From assembly GCF_004116455.1 (NCBI RefSeq), contig NZ_PDJU01000004.1, positions 1-64,000 of the forward strand: a DNA stretch of 64,000 bases, read 5' to 3'. The position numbers and the translations under genes are program-made. Shown in pieces: positions 1-9,500 of the stretch; position 1 is the first letter of the stretch; every line of letters starts with the position of its first letter. Source of the stretch: Arcobacter sp. F155. GTDB lineage: Bacteria; Campylobacterota; Campylobacteria; Campylobacterales; Arcobacteraceae. The notes under the pieces are model-generated. The model was given only the letters and a program-made list of their open reading frames with translations. It was not told where the DNA came from and searched no databases.

Positions 1-164
1 TTTGGCTTTTTTTAAACTATTTCTTGGTTTACTATCTTATTAAGTACTTGTACTTAATATGTTGTATATCTACTATAAGATATAAGACTTTTAACATTAT
101 AATTTTTAATACTCATCAATGTGAGTACAGAGCATACTTATAAAGTATGTTTGATACTCATATT
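1..164 (+). other. 23S-5S spacer of rRNA operon
   Basis: AT-rich non-coding DNA upstream of the 5S gene. It probably belongs to the 23S-5S spacer, with the 23S gene lying off the left edge; no 23S sequence is recognised here. A small hairpin (catactt / aagtatg, about 134-150) precedes the 5S gene. The bases just before the 5S gene (gatactcat, about 153-161) can pair with those just after it (tgagtat, about 283-289), as expected of a precursor-processing stem. Confidence 0.6.
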
Positions 165-281
165 GCTGGTGGTTTTAGCGAAGTGGTAATACCCAGCTCC
201 ATTCCGAACCTGGAAGTCAAGCACTTCTGCGCTGATAATACTGCAGGGCCCCCCTGTGGAAACGTAGGTCGCTGCCAGCTC
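165..281 (+). rRNA. rrf: 5S ribosomal RNA
   Basis: About 117 bases with the 5S layout. The 5' start (gctggtggttttagcg) pairs with the 3' end (gctgccagct) to form helix I, and the conserved loop segment ccattccgaacctggaag is present. Length and order match bacterial 5S rRNA. The ends are judged from helix I and could be off by one to three bases. It is followed by an intrinsic terminator, so it closes the rRNA operon. Confidence 0.93.
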
Positions 282-298
282 TTGAGTATATTTCTACT

Positions 299-350
299 AA
301 AGCTTACCTTTACCAACTTATCTTAGTTGCTAATGGTAAGCTTTTTTTTT
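299..350 (+). terminator. Intrinsic terminator after 5S rRNA
   Basis: The inverted repeat aaagcttacc ... ggtaagctt is followed directly by a run of nine T. It lies 18 bp past the 5S gene and ends the rRNA transcript. Confidence 0.88.
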
Positions 351-415
351 AGCCTACATTTTCGGGCTTACTCGTTTAATTATCAAAAGAAGGGATTCCT
401 CTCCTCCTTTATTTT

Positions 416-1996
416 TTATATTTTTTCTTTTAAATCAACTACATTCAAATAGTTTTTAAATGAACTTTGTTCTAGATTATTTTCAGTATATGATTCAATT
501 AATCTTCCAATAAAGTTTGGTAACTCTTTTGCTGTAATTTTAACTCCAGTTTTATGTGCAAATTTACTTTCCTTAACTCCATGAAGTTGTCCACCTAGAA
601 TTACTTCATATCCTTCAACTCTATTTTTATCTTCATCTCTTACTTTTGTTCCTACAAAACCTATATCTGATATTTGTGGATGTGAACATGCATTTCCACA
701 ACCTGAAATAGCAATAGTTATATTTTCTTTAAAATTTGGATGATTTTTCTCTAATTGTGCTACAACACCTTTTGCAAACTCTTTAGTTTCTGTTATTCCA
801 AATTTACAAAATTGTTTACCTGTACAAGCTTGTAATCTTGCTCTAAAAGGTGTTGGATTATATGGATAACCTAAGGCGTCAATTTCATCAGCTAATGCTT
901 GTGCATTCTCATTCTTAACACCATATACTATAAAGTTTTGTGTTGCTGTAAGTGCAACACCCTTTGCTGAGTACTTATTACAAATTGTACTGATATCTTC
1001 AAGGTCTTCCCCCGCAATTCTTCCTGAATTTGTTGCAAAGCCAATAAATGATTCATTTTCTTGTTTTGCTTTATGAATACCAAAATGATTTCTATTTTCA
1101 GAAGATGTGATTTCTGGTTCATCAAATCCATTTTGAAGGTTGTATCCTAGTTTTGATTCTAATTCATCAATGAACTTTTTAAGACCCCATTCATTAAAGA
1201 GATGTCTTACTCTTGCTTTATTTCTATTTTGTCTATTTCCATTATCTCTAAAGATTTCAGCACAAGCAACTGCTACATCTCTAACTTGTTCTGGTTTTAC
1301 ATATTTATTGGCTCTAGTTGCAATTTGCTTTGATTTTGATAATCCACCAGCAATAGTTAAATCAAATAAGACTTCATTATTTTTATCTATAAAAGCAGTA
1401 AATCCCAAATCTTGTATTTCATGGGATGCAGTGTGTTTTGCACAACCAGAGATTGAAAGTTTATATTTTCTAGAAAAGTTACAAAACCTATCATCATTTT
1501 CATCAAAATATGCATCTACTTCTTTTACTAGATTTGTTGTGTCATAAATTTCATTGGGGTCAATTCCTGCAATTGGAGAAGTAACAATTGGTCTAGGACC
1601 ATCACCTGACGCCATTCTTGATGTTAGTCCAACAGACTCAAGTAGTTTAAATATAGTTGGTAAATCTTTTATTTCAATATAGTGAAACTGTACATTTTGT
1701 CTTGTTGTAAAGTCAATTAAACCTTTTGCATACTCTTTACCTATTTGTGAAAGAACTTCCAATTGTGCTAAGTTTATTTTTGCATCAATAATTTTAATTC
1801 TTTTCATAAAGTATTTTTTATCTTCAGTTTTTTCTGAATTAATATGTGGGTACATTCCATACCACTTTAGTAAACCTATATATTCTTCACTTAAAGGGAT
1901 TCCTTCTTCCGCTTCTTTATATATATCTTCAATAACATGAAGAGGATTTCTAGAGGCTTTAAGTTGCTCTAATAGAGACAAATCTTTAGTAGTCAA
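416..1996 (-). CDS. Nitrite/sulfite reductase, siroheme and [4Fe-4S]
   Basis: A 526-residue member of the ferredoxin-dependent nitrite / assimilatory sulfite reductase family, which makes the six-electron reduction of nitrite to ammonia or sulfite to sulfide in the cytoplasm. The C-terminal cofactor motif is intact: Cys391 and Cys397 (CTGKQFC), then Cys433 and Cys437 (SGCGNACSHP). These four bind the 4Fe-4S cluster, and one also ligates siroheme. The N-terminal half carries the matching parachute-type substrate region with SGDGPRP and SISGCAKH. Length fits the family (about 510-570). Sequence alone does not settle whether nitrite or sulfite is the substrate. The gene stands alone between the rRNA operon and rpsU. 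Confidence 0.9.
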   Translation of the reverse strand: MTTKDLSLLEQLKASRNPLHVIEDIYKEAEEGIPLSEEYIGLLKWYGMYPHINSEKTEDKKYFMKRIKIIDAKINLAQLEVLSQIGKEYAKGLIDFTTRQNVQFHYIEIKDLPTIFKLLESVGLTSRMASGDGPRPIVTSPIAGIDPNEIYDTTNLVKEVDAYFDENDDRFCNFSRKYKLSISGCAKHTASHEIQDLGFTAFIDKNNEVLFDLTIAGGLSKSKQIATRANKYVKPEQVRDVAVACAEIFRDNGNRQNRNKARVRHLFNEWGLKKFIDELESKLGYNLQNGFDEPEITSSENRNHFGIHKAKQENESFIGFATNSGRIAGEDLEDISTICNKYSAKGVALTATQNFIVYGVKNENAQALADEIDALGYPYNPTPFRARLQACTGKQFCKFGITETKEFAKGVVAQLEKNHPNFKENITIAISGCGNACSHPQISDIGFVGTKVRDEDKNRVEGYEVILGGQLHGVKESKFAHKTGVKITAKELPNFIGRLIESYTENNLEQSSFKNYLNVVDLKEKI

Positions 1997-2111
1997 TGTA
2001 TTCCTTTTATTTTAAATAGTTATTTGTATATATATTTTATTTGTTTTTAGTGTCTAGTTAGTGGTATGAAGATTATTTGTGAAGTTTGTAAATGAGTATA
2101 ATTGAATAAAA

Positions 2112-2143
2112 TAAAAAAAAGCCCCGATAAAATCGAGGCTTTG
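2112..2143 (-). terminator. Terminator downstream of rpsU
   Basis: On the minus strand GCCTCGAT-TTT-ATCGGGGC forms an 8-bp stem with one G-U pair, followed by a run of T. It lies about 18 bp past the rpsU stop codon. Confidence 0.85.
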
Positions 2144-2160
2144 GTATAGAAAACGAATTA

Positions 2161-2373
2161 CTACAGTCTAGATTCGTATCTTCTAAGCATGTATAATCTC
2201 TTAAGCATTTTCTTTCTAGCGTTAATTTTTTGTTTTTTTCTGATCTCTGTCATTGGCTCAAAAAATCTTCTAGCTCTAGTTTCAGTTACAATAAGATTTC
2301 TATCACATTGCTTCTTAAACCTTCTATATGCTTCGTCAAAAGATTCGTTATCTTTAACTTTAATGCCTGGCAC
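2161..2373 (-). CDS. rpsU: 30S ribosomal protein S21
   Basis: Small basic ribosomal protein of the 30S subunit that acts in initiation complex formation. The core ([18 protein letters not shown], then [17 protein letters not shown] and the arginine-rich tail [12 protein letters not shown]) is that of Campylobacterota S21. The frame opens with a GTG at 2382 (73 residues). Relatives begin Met-Pro-Gly-Ile-Lys-Val, which corresponds to the GTG at 2373 (70 residues), so I chose that start; a GGGTGA stretch just upstream can serve as ribosome-binding site. Both candidate starts are GTG. A strong terminator follows, so the gene is probably monocistronic. Confidence 0.93.
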   Translation of the reverse strand: MPGIKVKDNESFDEAYRRFKKQCDRNLIVTETRARRFFEPMTEIRKKQKINARKKMLKRLYMLRRYESRL

Positions 2374-2487
2374 TAAAATCACCCACTTTCTTTTTAAATT
2401 TAGGGTTGCATTATATTTAAAGTTTACTTAATTTCTATTTAACTAATAAAAAGATATAATAAAGTCATTAAGTATAAAGGTTTTAAA

Positions 2488-2958
2488 TTGGAATTAACAC
2501 ACCTAGATGAAAATGACAGACCTAAAATGGTTGATGTTTCATCAAAGAATGAAACAAAAAGAGTTGCCGTTGCTTCTGGTATGATAACTATGAGCCAAGA
2601 TGCATATGATGTAATTATTAATAATACTGGTAAAAAAGGACCTGTTTTACAAACAGCAGTTATTGCTGCAATTATGGGGACAAAGAAAACTAGTGATTTA
2701 ATACCAATGTGTCATCCTTTATTATTAACTGGAATAAATTGTGATATTGATGAACTTCCTGAACTTCCAGGATTTAAACTAACAGTTAGTGCAAAACTAA
2801 ATGGACAAACTGGTGTAGAAATGGAAGCTTTAACAGGTGTTTCTATTGGTTTATTAACTATTTATGATATGGTTAAAGCTATAGATAAATCAATGGTAAT
2901 ATCAAATGTACAGTTAGAATCTAAAAGTGGTGGTAAAAGTGGAGATTTTACAAGATGA
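2488..2958 (+). CDS. moaC: Cyclic pyranopterin monophosphate synthase MoaC
   Basis: Catalyses the second half of the first step of molybdenum cofactor synthesis, rearranging the MoaA product into cyclic pyranopterin monophosphate. The 156 residues match MoaC from end to end. They include PMCHPL, the conserved [17 protein letters not shown] segment with its catalytic region, and the terminal [10 protein letters not shown]. The start is a TTG at 2488 with AAAGG eight bases before it; no ATG lies nearby. It overlaps the next gene by 4 bp (ATGA), so the two are translationally coupled. It opens the run moaC - DUF493 - M15 peptidase - M99 peptidase. Confidence 0.95.
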   Translation: MELTHLDENDRPKMVDVSSKNETKRVAVASGMITMSQDAYDVIINNTGKKGPVLQTAVIAAIMGTKKTSDLIPMCHPLLLTGINCDIDELPELPGFKLTVSAKLNGQTGVEMEALTGVSIGLLTIYDMVKAIDKSMVISNVQLESKSGGKSGDFTR

Positions 2959-3218
2959 TTGATTTAAGTAAAGAAAAACTTCAATTAGACTATCCTTGTT
3001 CATGGAAATACAAAATTGTAATTCATGAGAAGTCTAATGCAAATAAAATTACTGAAGAAATTTTTATAAAAAGAGAGTTTTCTCTTGAAAAATCTAAAGT
3101 AAGTAAAAAAGGTAAATTTAAAAGCTATTCATTGGAATTATTAGTTCATAATGAAGATGATAGAAAAGAGATTTACAAAATGTTAGGTGATCATAAAGAT
3201 ATTAAGATGGTACTTTAG
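2955..3218 (+). CDS. DUF493 (YbeD-like) protein
   Basis: An 87-residue protein of the DUF493/YbeD family: small cytosolic proteins with a ferredoxin-like fold and no firmly assigned role (E. coli YbeD sits beside lipoate genes). Visible features fit: an early [10 protein letters not shown] strand, a [13 protein letters not shown] core and a C-terminal helix ending KDIKMVL. It overlaps moaC by 4 bp and the next gene starts 10 bp on, so it is an operon member. Function not assigned. Confidence 0.75.
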   Translation: MIDLSKEKLQLDYPCSWKYKIVIHEKSNANKITEEIFIKREFSLEKSKVSKKGKFKSYSLELLVHNEDDRKEIYKMLGDHKDIKMVL

Positions 3219-3228
3219 GACATAAGAT

Positions 3229-4173
3229 ATGAGAAGAAGAGATTTTCTAAAATCAACAGCTTTAGCTTCATTATTTGGTACATCAAATCTATTTGCAAAA
3301 ACAGAAACTTTTGATAATAATTTCGAGAGATTAATTAGTGATATCTTTGGAAATAATGATAGTGAAGTAGAAAAAATAAATAGAATTAAAGATGATTATG
3401 TATTGAGTGAAGAAGAGTATATTGGTGAAGTAAAAGACTCTTTAGAAATCAATGTTAAAGATAATGAGAACTCTTCTATTGCTAGAAAAGGTAAAACTAT
3501 TATTGATGATGTTTTTATCGAAGAGAAGTTTTTAAAAGAGTTCCAAAGTGTTAGAAATAAAATTGACCTTGTACAAAGACATGTTGGTTATGGAAACTTT
3601 AATATCATAGACTTTGATTATATGCTAAAAGTTGCAAAATATTCTAATAAAATCTCTTCTTTTACTAAAAAAGAGTTAGAGTTCTTAGAGTCTATTTTTT
3701 ATTATGATCCAACAGTTCATGGTTTTTATGGAAAAAGAATTTCCCAAAATATTACTGACTCAATAAATAAAAAAGAAGTTAGAAAAATACCATATACTGG
3801 ACACTATTTATTTAAAGGTGAGCCAGAAAAAACATATTATCAAATGGTTGATGATATAGGTGAAAGTTTAACATTAACTTCTGGTGTGAGAAGTATTGTA
3901 AAACAAACGAAACTTTTTTTAGATAAGGTACATAGTGTAGATGGAAATCTTACAGATGCATCTAAGTCTTTAGCACCTCCTGCATATACTTATCATAGTA
4001 TTGCAGATTTTGATGTTGGTAAAAAAGGTTTTGGAAAAGCAAACTTTTCATCTAGATTTGCATTGACAGATGAATTTTTAAAAATGAGAAAATTAAAATA
4101 TATAGACATGAGATATACAGTTAACAATAAGGATGGGGTAAGGTATGAGCCTTGGCATATTAAGATTATTTAA
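3229..4173 (+). CDS. Tat-exported M15-type peptidase (peptidoglycan carboxypeptidase)
   Basis: A 314-residue probable periplasmic zinc peptidase of the M15 (VanY/LdcB-like) family. The N-terminus has a twin-arginine signal (RRRDFLK, residues 2-8) followed by a hydrophobic stretch ending near AKT. The M15 motifs are present at the C-terminus: His256 and Asp262 in YHSIADFDVG, and Glu307 and His310 in YEPWH, expected to bind zinc and act in catalysis. Residues 40-110 are acidic and look like a linker. The next gene, an M99 peptidoglycan carboxypeptidase, overlaps it by 29 bp, which points to joint trimming of peptidoglycan stem peptides. The exact bond cut is not readable. Confidence 0.78.
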   Translation: MRRRDFLKSTALASLFGTSNLFAKTETFDNNFERLISDIFGNNDSEVEKINRIKDDYVLSEEEYIGEVKDSLEINVKDNENSSIARKGKTIIDDVFIEEKFLKEFQSVRNKIDLVQRHVGYGNFNIIDFDYMLKVAKYSNKISSFTKKELEFLESIFYYDPTVHGFYGKRISQNITDSINKKEVRKIPYTGHYLFKGEPEKTYYQMVDDIGESLTLTSGVRSIVKQTKLFLDKVHSVDGNLTDASKSLAPPAYTYHSIADFDVGKKGFGKANFSSRFALTDEFLKMRKLKYIDMRYTVNNKDGVRYEPWHIKII

Positions 4174-5524
4174 ATTACTATTTGTTTTTCTACTTTTACA
4201 AAATCTATATGCTGATGACCATAATTTTGATTTTGATTTTATCAAAAAAGGGAAAGAAGATAAAAATACTTTACTAATAATTGGTGGTATTCAAGGTGAT
4301 GAGCCAGGTGGTTTTATGGCAGCATCATTAATTACTACTCATTATAAGATTAAAAAAGGTTCTGTTTGGATTGTTCCAAATCTAAATTTCTATTCAATTA
4401 TTAAAAGAAATAGAGGTCCTTTTGGAGATATGAATAGGAAGTTTGCAAAAATTTCTTCTACTGATCCAGATTATGATTCTATTCAAAGAATAAAAGAGTA
4501 TATCACTTCAGATGAAGTTAAGTTAGTACTTAATTTACATGATGGTAGTGGATTTTATAGAGAAAAACATATTGATAGACTACACTCTCCATTAAGATGG
4601 GGACAAAGTGCTATTGTAGACCAAGAATCAATTGATACAAAATATTATGGGAATTTAAGTGAAATTGCAGAGCAGGTTTGTGCTTCTATAAACAAGAATT
4701 TAATAACTTCACATCATCACTATAAAGTGAAAAACACAAATACAAGACTTGGTGATAAAGAAATGGAAAAGACATTAACTTACTTTTCTATCAACAATAA
4801 AAAAGCTGCATTTGCAAATGAAGCGAGTAAATCTTTACCACTACATGAAAGAACATATTATCATCTATTAGCAATTGAAAAATATATGGATATTATGGGA
4901 ATTGAGTATGAAAGATATTTTCCTTTAGAGCCAATGGCTGTAAGAAATGTTATTGACAACGATATTTATATCTCTTTTTATGATGAAAAAATCCAATTGC
5001 CTTTAAGTGAAATTAGAAGTAATCTAAGATACTTTCCTATTAAAAAAGATGGAAGTTTAGAGTTTAGTCCTTCAAATCCTTTATTAACAGTAATTAAAAA
5101 AGGTGATGGATATGCAATTCACTATGGAAATAGGAGACTTGCTGTATTAACTCCTGATTATTTAGAGCATGAAAGTATTGATGAAAATATTGACGTAACA
5201 ATTGATGGAAAAGATTTTACTGTGCCATTAGGTTCAATTATCAATGTGGATAAAAATTTCAAAATTAAGCCAATAAAAGATTTAAGAGTAAATGTAATTG
5301 GTTTTGTACATAATAAAAATGATGAAGCTGGGGTAACAGTTAATAAAAATAGATTACAAAAAAGATTTTCTATTGATAAAAGTGGAAAAATATTCCGTGT
5401 AGAGTTCTACAAAAAAGATAAGTTTGCTGGAATGGTTTTAGTAAACTTTGATAAAAACTCTAATACAACTGCTAGAGTTTCTTCATTTAATAAAAACTAT
5501 AAGAGTTCTACAAATTCTTTGTAG
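4145..5524 (+). CDS. M99-family peptidoglycan DL-carboxypeptidase (Csd4/Pgp1-like)
   Basis: A 459-residue periplasmic enzyme of the Csd4 (Helicobacter) / Pgp1 (Campylobacter) type, which trims muropeptide tripeptides to dipeptides and sets helical cell shape. A signal peptide covers about residues 1-23. Zinc ligands Gln50 and Glu53 (IQGDE) and His132 (NLHDGSGF) match the unusual Gln-Glu-His set of Csd4. Glu226 (NEASKS) sits where the catalytic glutamate is expected. About 230 residues of beta-rich C-terminal domains follow, as in Csd4. The start lies inside the preceding gene with GGGGTAAGG as ribosome-binding site. A hairpin at 5502-5531 overlaps its 3' end. Confidence 0.9.
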   Translation: MSLGILRLFKLLFVFLLLQNLYADDHNFDFDFIKKGKEDKNTLLIIGGIQGDEPGGFMAASLITTHYKIKKGSVWIVPNLNFYSIIKRNRGPFGDMNRKFAKISSTDPDYDSIQRIKEYITSDEVKLVLNLHDGSGFYREKHIDRLHSPLRWGQSAIVDQESIDTKYYGNLSEIAEQVCASINKNLITSHHHYKVKNTNTRLGDKEMEKTLTYFSINNKKAAFANEASKSLPLHERTYYHLLAIEKYMDIMGIEYERYFPLEPMAVRNVIDNDIYISFYDEKIQLPLSEIRSNLRYFPIKKDGSLEFSPSNPLLTVIKKGDGYAIHYGNRRLAVLTPDYLEHESIDENIDVTIDGKDFTVPLGSIINVDKNFKIKPIKDLRVNVIGFVHNKNDEAGVTVNKNRLQKRFSIDKSGKIFRVEFYKKDKFAGMVLVNFDKNSNTTARVSSFNKNYKSSTNSL

Positions 5525-5540
5525 AAACTCTCATTTTATA
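5502..5540 (+). terminator. Hairpin terminator between convergent genes
   Basis: AGAGTTCTACAAA pairs with TTTGTAGAAACTCT across the stop codon of the M99 peptidase gene, followed by a weak CATTTTATA tract. It lies between two convergent genes and may stop transcription from both sides; the poor T-run makes efficiency uncertain. Confidence 0.6.
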
Positions 5541-5796
5541 AATCAACTAACTCTTTTTTGATTTTTTCTTGATTTACTTTTTTACAAGCTGCTTTGTAAA
5601 GTTCATTAACTCTTTCTTCATCGTCTTTGATTAATTCCATTGTTTCTTGAATAGATTTTCCCTCTTCAATAGCAACAAAAACTTTCAGCTCTTTTTTTGT
5701 AAGTTTTCTTTTTAAAACCTCTTTTAAATCTTCTTCAGATTTTAAAGTTCCTACTAACTTATCTATATGTTTTGTTAAAGATTCTGTAAAATTCAA
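5536..5796 (-). CDS. Conserved small helical protein of unknown function
   Basis: An 86-residue, charged, all-helical-looking protein directly downstream of surE (4-bp gap), so probably the last gene of the dnaE-surE transcript. Residues 30-75 (starting RKLTKKELKVFVAIEEGKS) weakly resemble the helix-turn-helix of sigma-70 region 4 or LuxR proteins. The recognition-helix region is not convincing, so no DNA-binding role is claimed. No signal peptide or membrane segment. Confidence 0.7.
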   Translation of the reverse strand: MNFTESLTKHIDKLVGTLKSEEDLKEVLKRKLTKKELKVFVAIEEGKSIQETMELIKDDEERVNELYKAACKKVNQEKIKKELVDL

Positions 5797-5800
5797 AACT

Positions 5801-6592
5801 TTATTCCTTTATCCATGTATTTAATTTGTTTATATCATCATAAGAAGTTAAGTCTAGCATTATAGGAGTAATTGATATATAGTTTGCTTTAACGGCTTCA
5901 AAATCACAATCTTTATTTTCACTTTCTTGCCAAATTAATGGATGAAGTCCTATCCAATAATACTCTTCACCTCTTGGATTATGGTGTCTATGAGTATCAT
6001 TGCCATACTCTCTGTATCCTGCTTTAGTTATTTTTATTCCCTTGCAATCTTCTTTTTTTATTGGAGGAATATTTACATTTAAAAATCTTCTTTCTCCTAA
6101 AGGGAATTGATTATCTAATATTTTTTTAGCTAGTTTAGAAATTGTATCCTTTGCAAGTGCAAAATCCCAGCCGTTTTTAATATCTTGACATCTATCTTTA
6201 CAAACTTGAGAAATAGCAATAGCAGGGACACCTTGAAGTACTGCTTCCATAGCTCCTGCAGCAGTTCCACTATAAGTTACATCTTCTCCCATATTTGCAC
6301 CAATATTTATACCACTAATTACTAAATCAGGTTTGTAACCTTCTTTGAATAGATTATTTAAAGAGATAAAAATACAATCTGTTGGAGTACCATCATCTAT
6401 TTTGTAAAAGTCATCATCTACATGTACCATTCTTAGTGGTTTATCTAGGGTTAGTGAGTGTCCACATGCTGATTTGTTTTTAGCTGGGGCTACAACTACA
6501 ATTTTTGCAATAGGAGATAAAGCTTCAACTAAAGCTTTAAGTCCAATTGCATCAAAGCCATCATCATTTGTAATTAGAATTTGTTTCATCAT
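5801..6592 (-). CDS. surE: 5'/3'-nucleotidase SurE
   Basis: Metal-dependent phosphatase that removes phosphate from 5'- and 3'-nucleotides and is linked to stationary-phase survival. The N-terminal ITNDDG motif holds the metal-binding Asp pair. The SGINIGANMGEDVTYSGTA block holds the conserved Asn, and GTPTDC is also present. Its 263 residues are normal for the family. It starts with two consecutive ATG codons that overlap the dnaE stop (ATGA), so the two genes are translationally coupled. Confidence 0.95.
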   Translation of the reverse strand: MMKQILITNDDGFDAIGLKALVEALSPIAKIVVVAPAKNKSACGHSLTLDKPLRMVHVDDDFYKIDDGTPTDCIFISLNNLFKEGYKPDLVISGINIGANMGEDVTYSGTAAGAMEAVLQGVPAIAISQVCKDRCQDIKNGWDFALAKDTISKLAKKILDNQFPLGERRFLNVNIPPIKKEDCKGIKITKAGYREYGNDTHRHHNPRGEEYYWIGLHPLIWQESENKDCDFEAVKANYISITPIMLDLTSYDDINKLNTWIKE

Positions 6593-9500
6593 GCAACTAC
6601 ATAAGCTCCATTAATTTGTTTAATAAGATTCTCTACTTGTGAGCTAACAGCAAATCCTGTTTCTAGTTCTACATCAGCAAGTTTTGATTTTACAACAACT
6701 TTTAATTGCCTTTTACCTTGATTATTTGCAATTATTTCAAAGAGTTTATACATAGTTTCATCTGTATGATTAAATGGAAGTGCAACAGTTAAAGGTGGCT
6801 CTTCTTTCTCTCTATGTTTTGTTTTTACTTTCTCTTTTTTTGCATCATCTAAAGACTCAATTTTTAGAATATTCATTCTTGTAAAGTCACCATCTTTTGT
6901 AACTTTTACTTTAAATGCAATAGGTTCATTTAAATCAAACTTCTCTTCTAGTTCTTTTAGTCTATTTTCAAAAAGCATAATCTCAATATTTCCGTGAAGG
7001 TCAAGGATATTTGCAATACCGAATTTATTACCTTTTTTAGAGATTTTTTCAGTGATTTCCTCAATCTTTCCTACAAGTAAGGCTTGACTTCCATCAGCTA
7101 CTTCATCAAGTTCTGAACTAAGTGTATAGTTGATTTTATCAAGGTCCTCTCTATAGCTATCTAATGGGTGACCAGATACATAAAAACCTAATGAAGCTTT
7201 CTCAAACTCTAATATCTCTTTAGCATCATATTCAGGTAAGTGTTCAAGCTCAAGCTCAATTCTTGTAAGCTCTTCACTGTCTCCAAAAAGTGACCCTGTA
7301 GCCATTTTTTTTGCTTGCATAGCTTTTCCAACAGTATCACCTATAACTTCAATTTGTTCTAGTAAAGATTTTCTAGAATACATAAAGCAGTCAAAGGCTC
7401 CTGATTTAGTAAGAGATTCGATTACTCTTTTATTTACTTTACTACCATCGATTCTTGAGATAAAATCAGACATATCTTTAAAGTCACCATTTTCTCGTCT
7501 CTCTTTTAAAATAGAGTTAATAGCAACATCTCCGGCACCTTTAATAGCCCCCATACCAAACATTACTACTTCTTCTTCTCCATCAATTTTCTTTGCAGAG
7601 AATACAAGGTCAGATTTATTAATATCTGGTGGGAAAAGGTCAAGACCTAATCTTTTAACTTCATCCACATATTTTACAACTTTGTCTGTGTTATCTTTTT
7701 CTAGTGTAAGCAGTGCTGCCATAAATTCAGCAGGGTAGTAGCATTTTAAATATGAAGTATAGAATGTAACTAAACCATAAGCTGCAGAGTGAGATTTATT
7801 AAAACCATATCCTGCGAATTTTACAATCAGGTCGAATAGCTCTTCACAATGCTCTTTTTTATAGCCTTTTTTTACTCCACCTTCGGCAAACTCACCTTTA
7901 AGTCTGTCCATCTCTTCTTTAATCTTTTTACCCATTGCCCGTCTAACTAAGTCCGCACCACCAAGTGAGAAACCACCGATTGTCTGTACAATCTGCATAA
8001 CTTGCTCTTGGTAAACAATAACCCCGTAAGTTGGTTCAAGAATAGGTTGTAATGGTTCAATAAATTCATCATAGAAGTAAGAGATTTCTGCACGACCATG
8101 TTTTCTATCAATGAAGTCATCAAGCATCCCTGACTCCATTGGACCTGGTCTATATAGTGCAAGCATCGCAATGATATCTTCAAAACCAGAAGGTTTAAGT
8201 CTTTTTGCAAGGTCTTGCATACCAGCTGATTCTATCTGGAATAATCCAATTGTATTACCTGTTTGGATTAAGTCATAAACACCTTTGTCATTTACGTCTG
8301 TTGTTAAGAAGTCAACTCTTTTTCCATGTCTTTTTTCAATAAGTTTATTTGCTTCTTCAATAACTGTTAGGGTCTTAAGACCAAGGAAGTCGAATTTAAT
8401 TAAGTCAACATCTTCTACATATTTACCATTATACTGTGTCGCAATTGTATCTAGTCCAGAAGGCTTAAATAGTGGTGTTTTTTTCCATAATGGTTCATTG
8501 GAAATAACAACACCCGCTGCGTGAGTACCGGCATTTCTATTTAGACCTTCTAAGGCTAATGCAAACTCCCAAACTCTTTTTGATAAAGGATCTGAGTCAC
8601 AAAGCTCTTTAATCTTTGGCTCTTTTTCATATGAGTCTGTAAGATTAATTCCAAGTTCATCTGGAATAAGTTTTGCCATTGCATCTGCTTTTGAGTAAGG
8701 CATATCAAGAACTCTGGCAACATCTCTAATAACCCCTTTTGCAAGAAGTTTACCAAAAGTGATAATCTGAGCAACGTTTGACCTACCATATTGTTGAACA
8801 ACATAGTCAATAATTTCACCCCTTCTACTTTGACAGAAGTCCATATCGATATCGGGCATCGATATCCTTTCTGGGTTTAGGAATCTCTCAAAAAGTAAAC
8901 CATATGGCATAGGGTCAATATCGGTAATAAATAGACAATAAGCAACAAGTGAACCTGCTGCTGAACCCCGTCCTGGACCAACTGGGATTTTCATTTGTTT
9001 TGCAACAATAACGAAATCCCATACAATAAGCATATATCCGGGGAACTTCATATTATTGATAATATCTATTTCTACTTGCAGTCTGTCTCTGTACTCTTGA
9101 TGTTTTTCCTCTGGAACAATCTCAAGTCTTGTTTCTAAACCTTTCCAGCACTCATGTATAAATAAAGCTTTATCATTTTCTAAAGAGTACTCTTCTTCTG
9201 GCTCTGGAATTTGAAGGTCTTGTTCTGTTAGTTTTTGTCTTGTAAATTTAAAGTTTGGTGGAGTAGGGTCTCCTAGTTTTATCTCTAAATTACATTTATC
9301 TGCAATCTCTTGAGTTGCTTCTATTGCTTCTGGAATATCAGCATAAAGCATTGCAATTTGTTCTGGTGATTTTAAATAGAATTCGTGTACTGAGTGTCTT
9401 AATCTATTTGGGTCATCATAAAGTTTATTCATTGCAATACACATGAAGGCTTCGTGAGCATCAGCATCTTTTTGTTTTAGATAGTGGGTATCATTTGTAG

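Noticed and set aside
1140-1547. 135-codon frame on the plus strand
   Set aside because: Antisense shadow of the nitrite/sulfite reductase gene, which has all cofactor motifs.
5536-5796. Sigma-factor-like or LuxR-like DNA-binding role
   Set aside because: Only one weak helix resembles region 4; the recognition helix is not convincing, so it is left as unknown.
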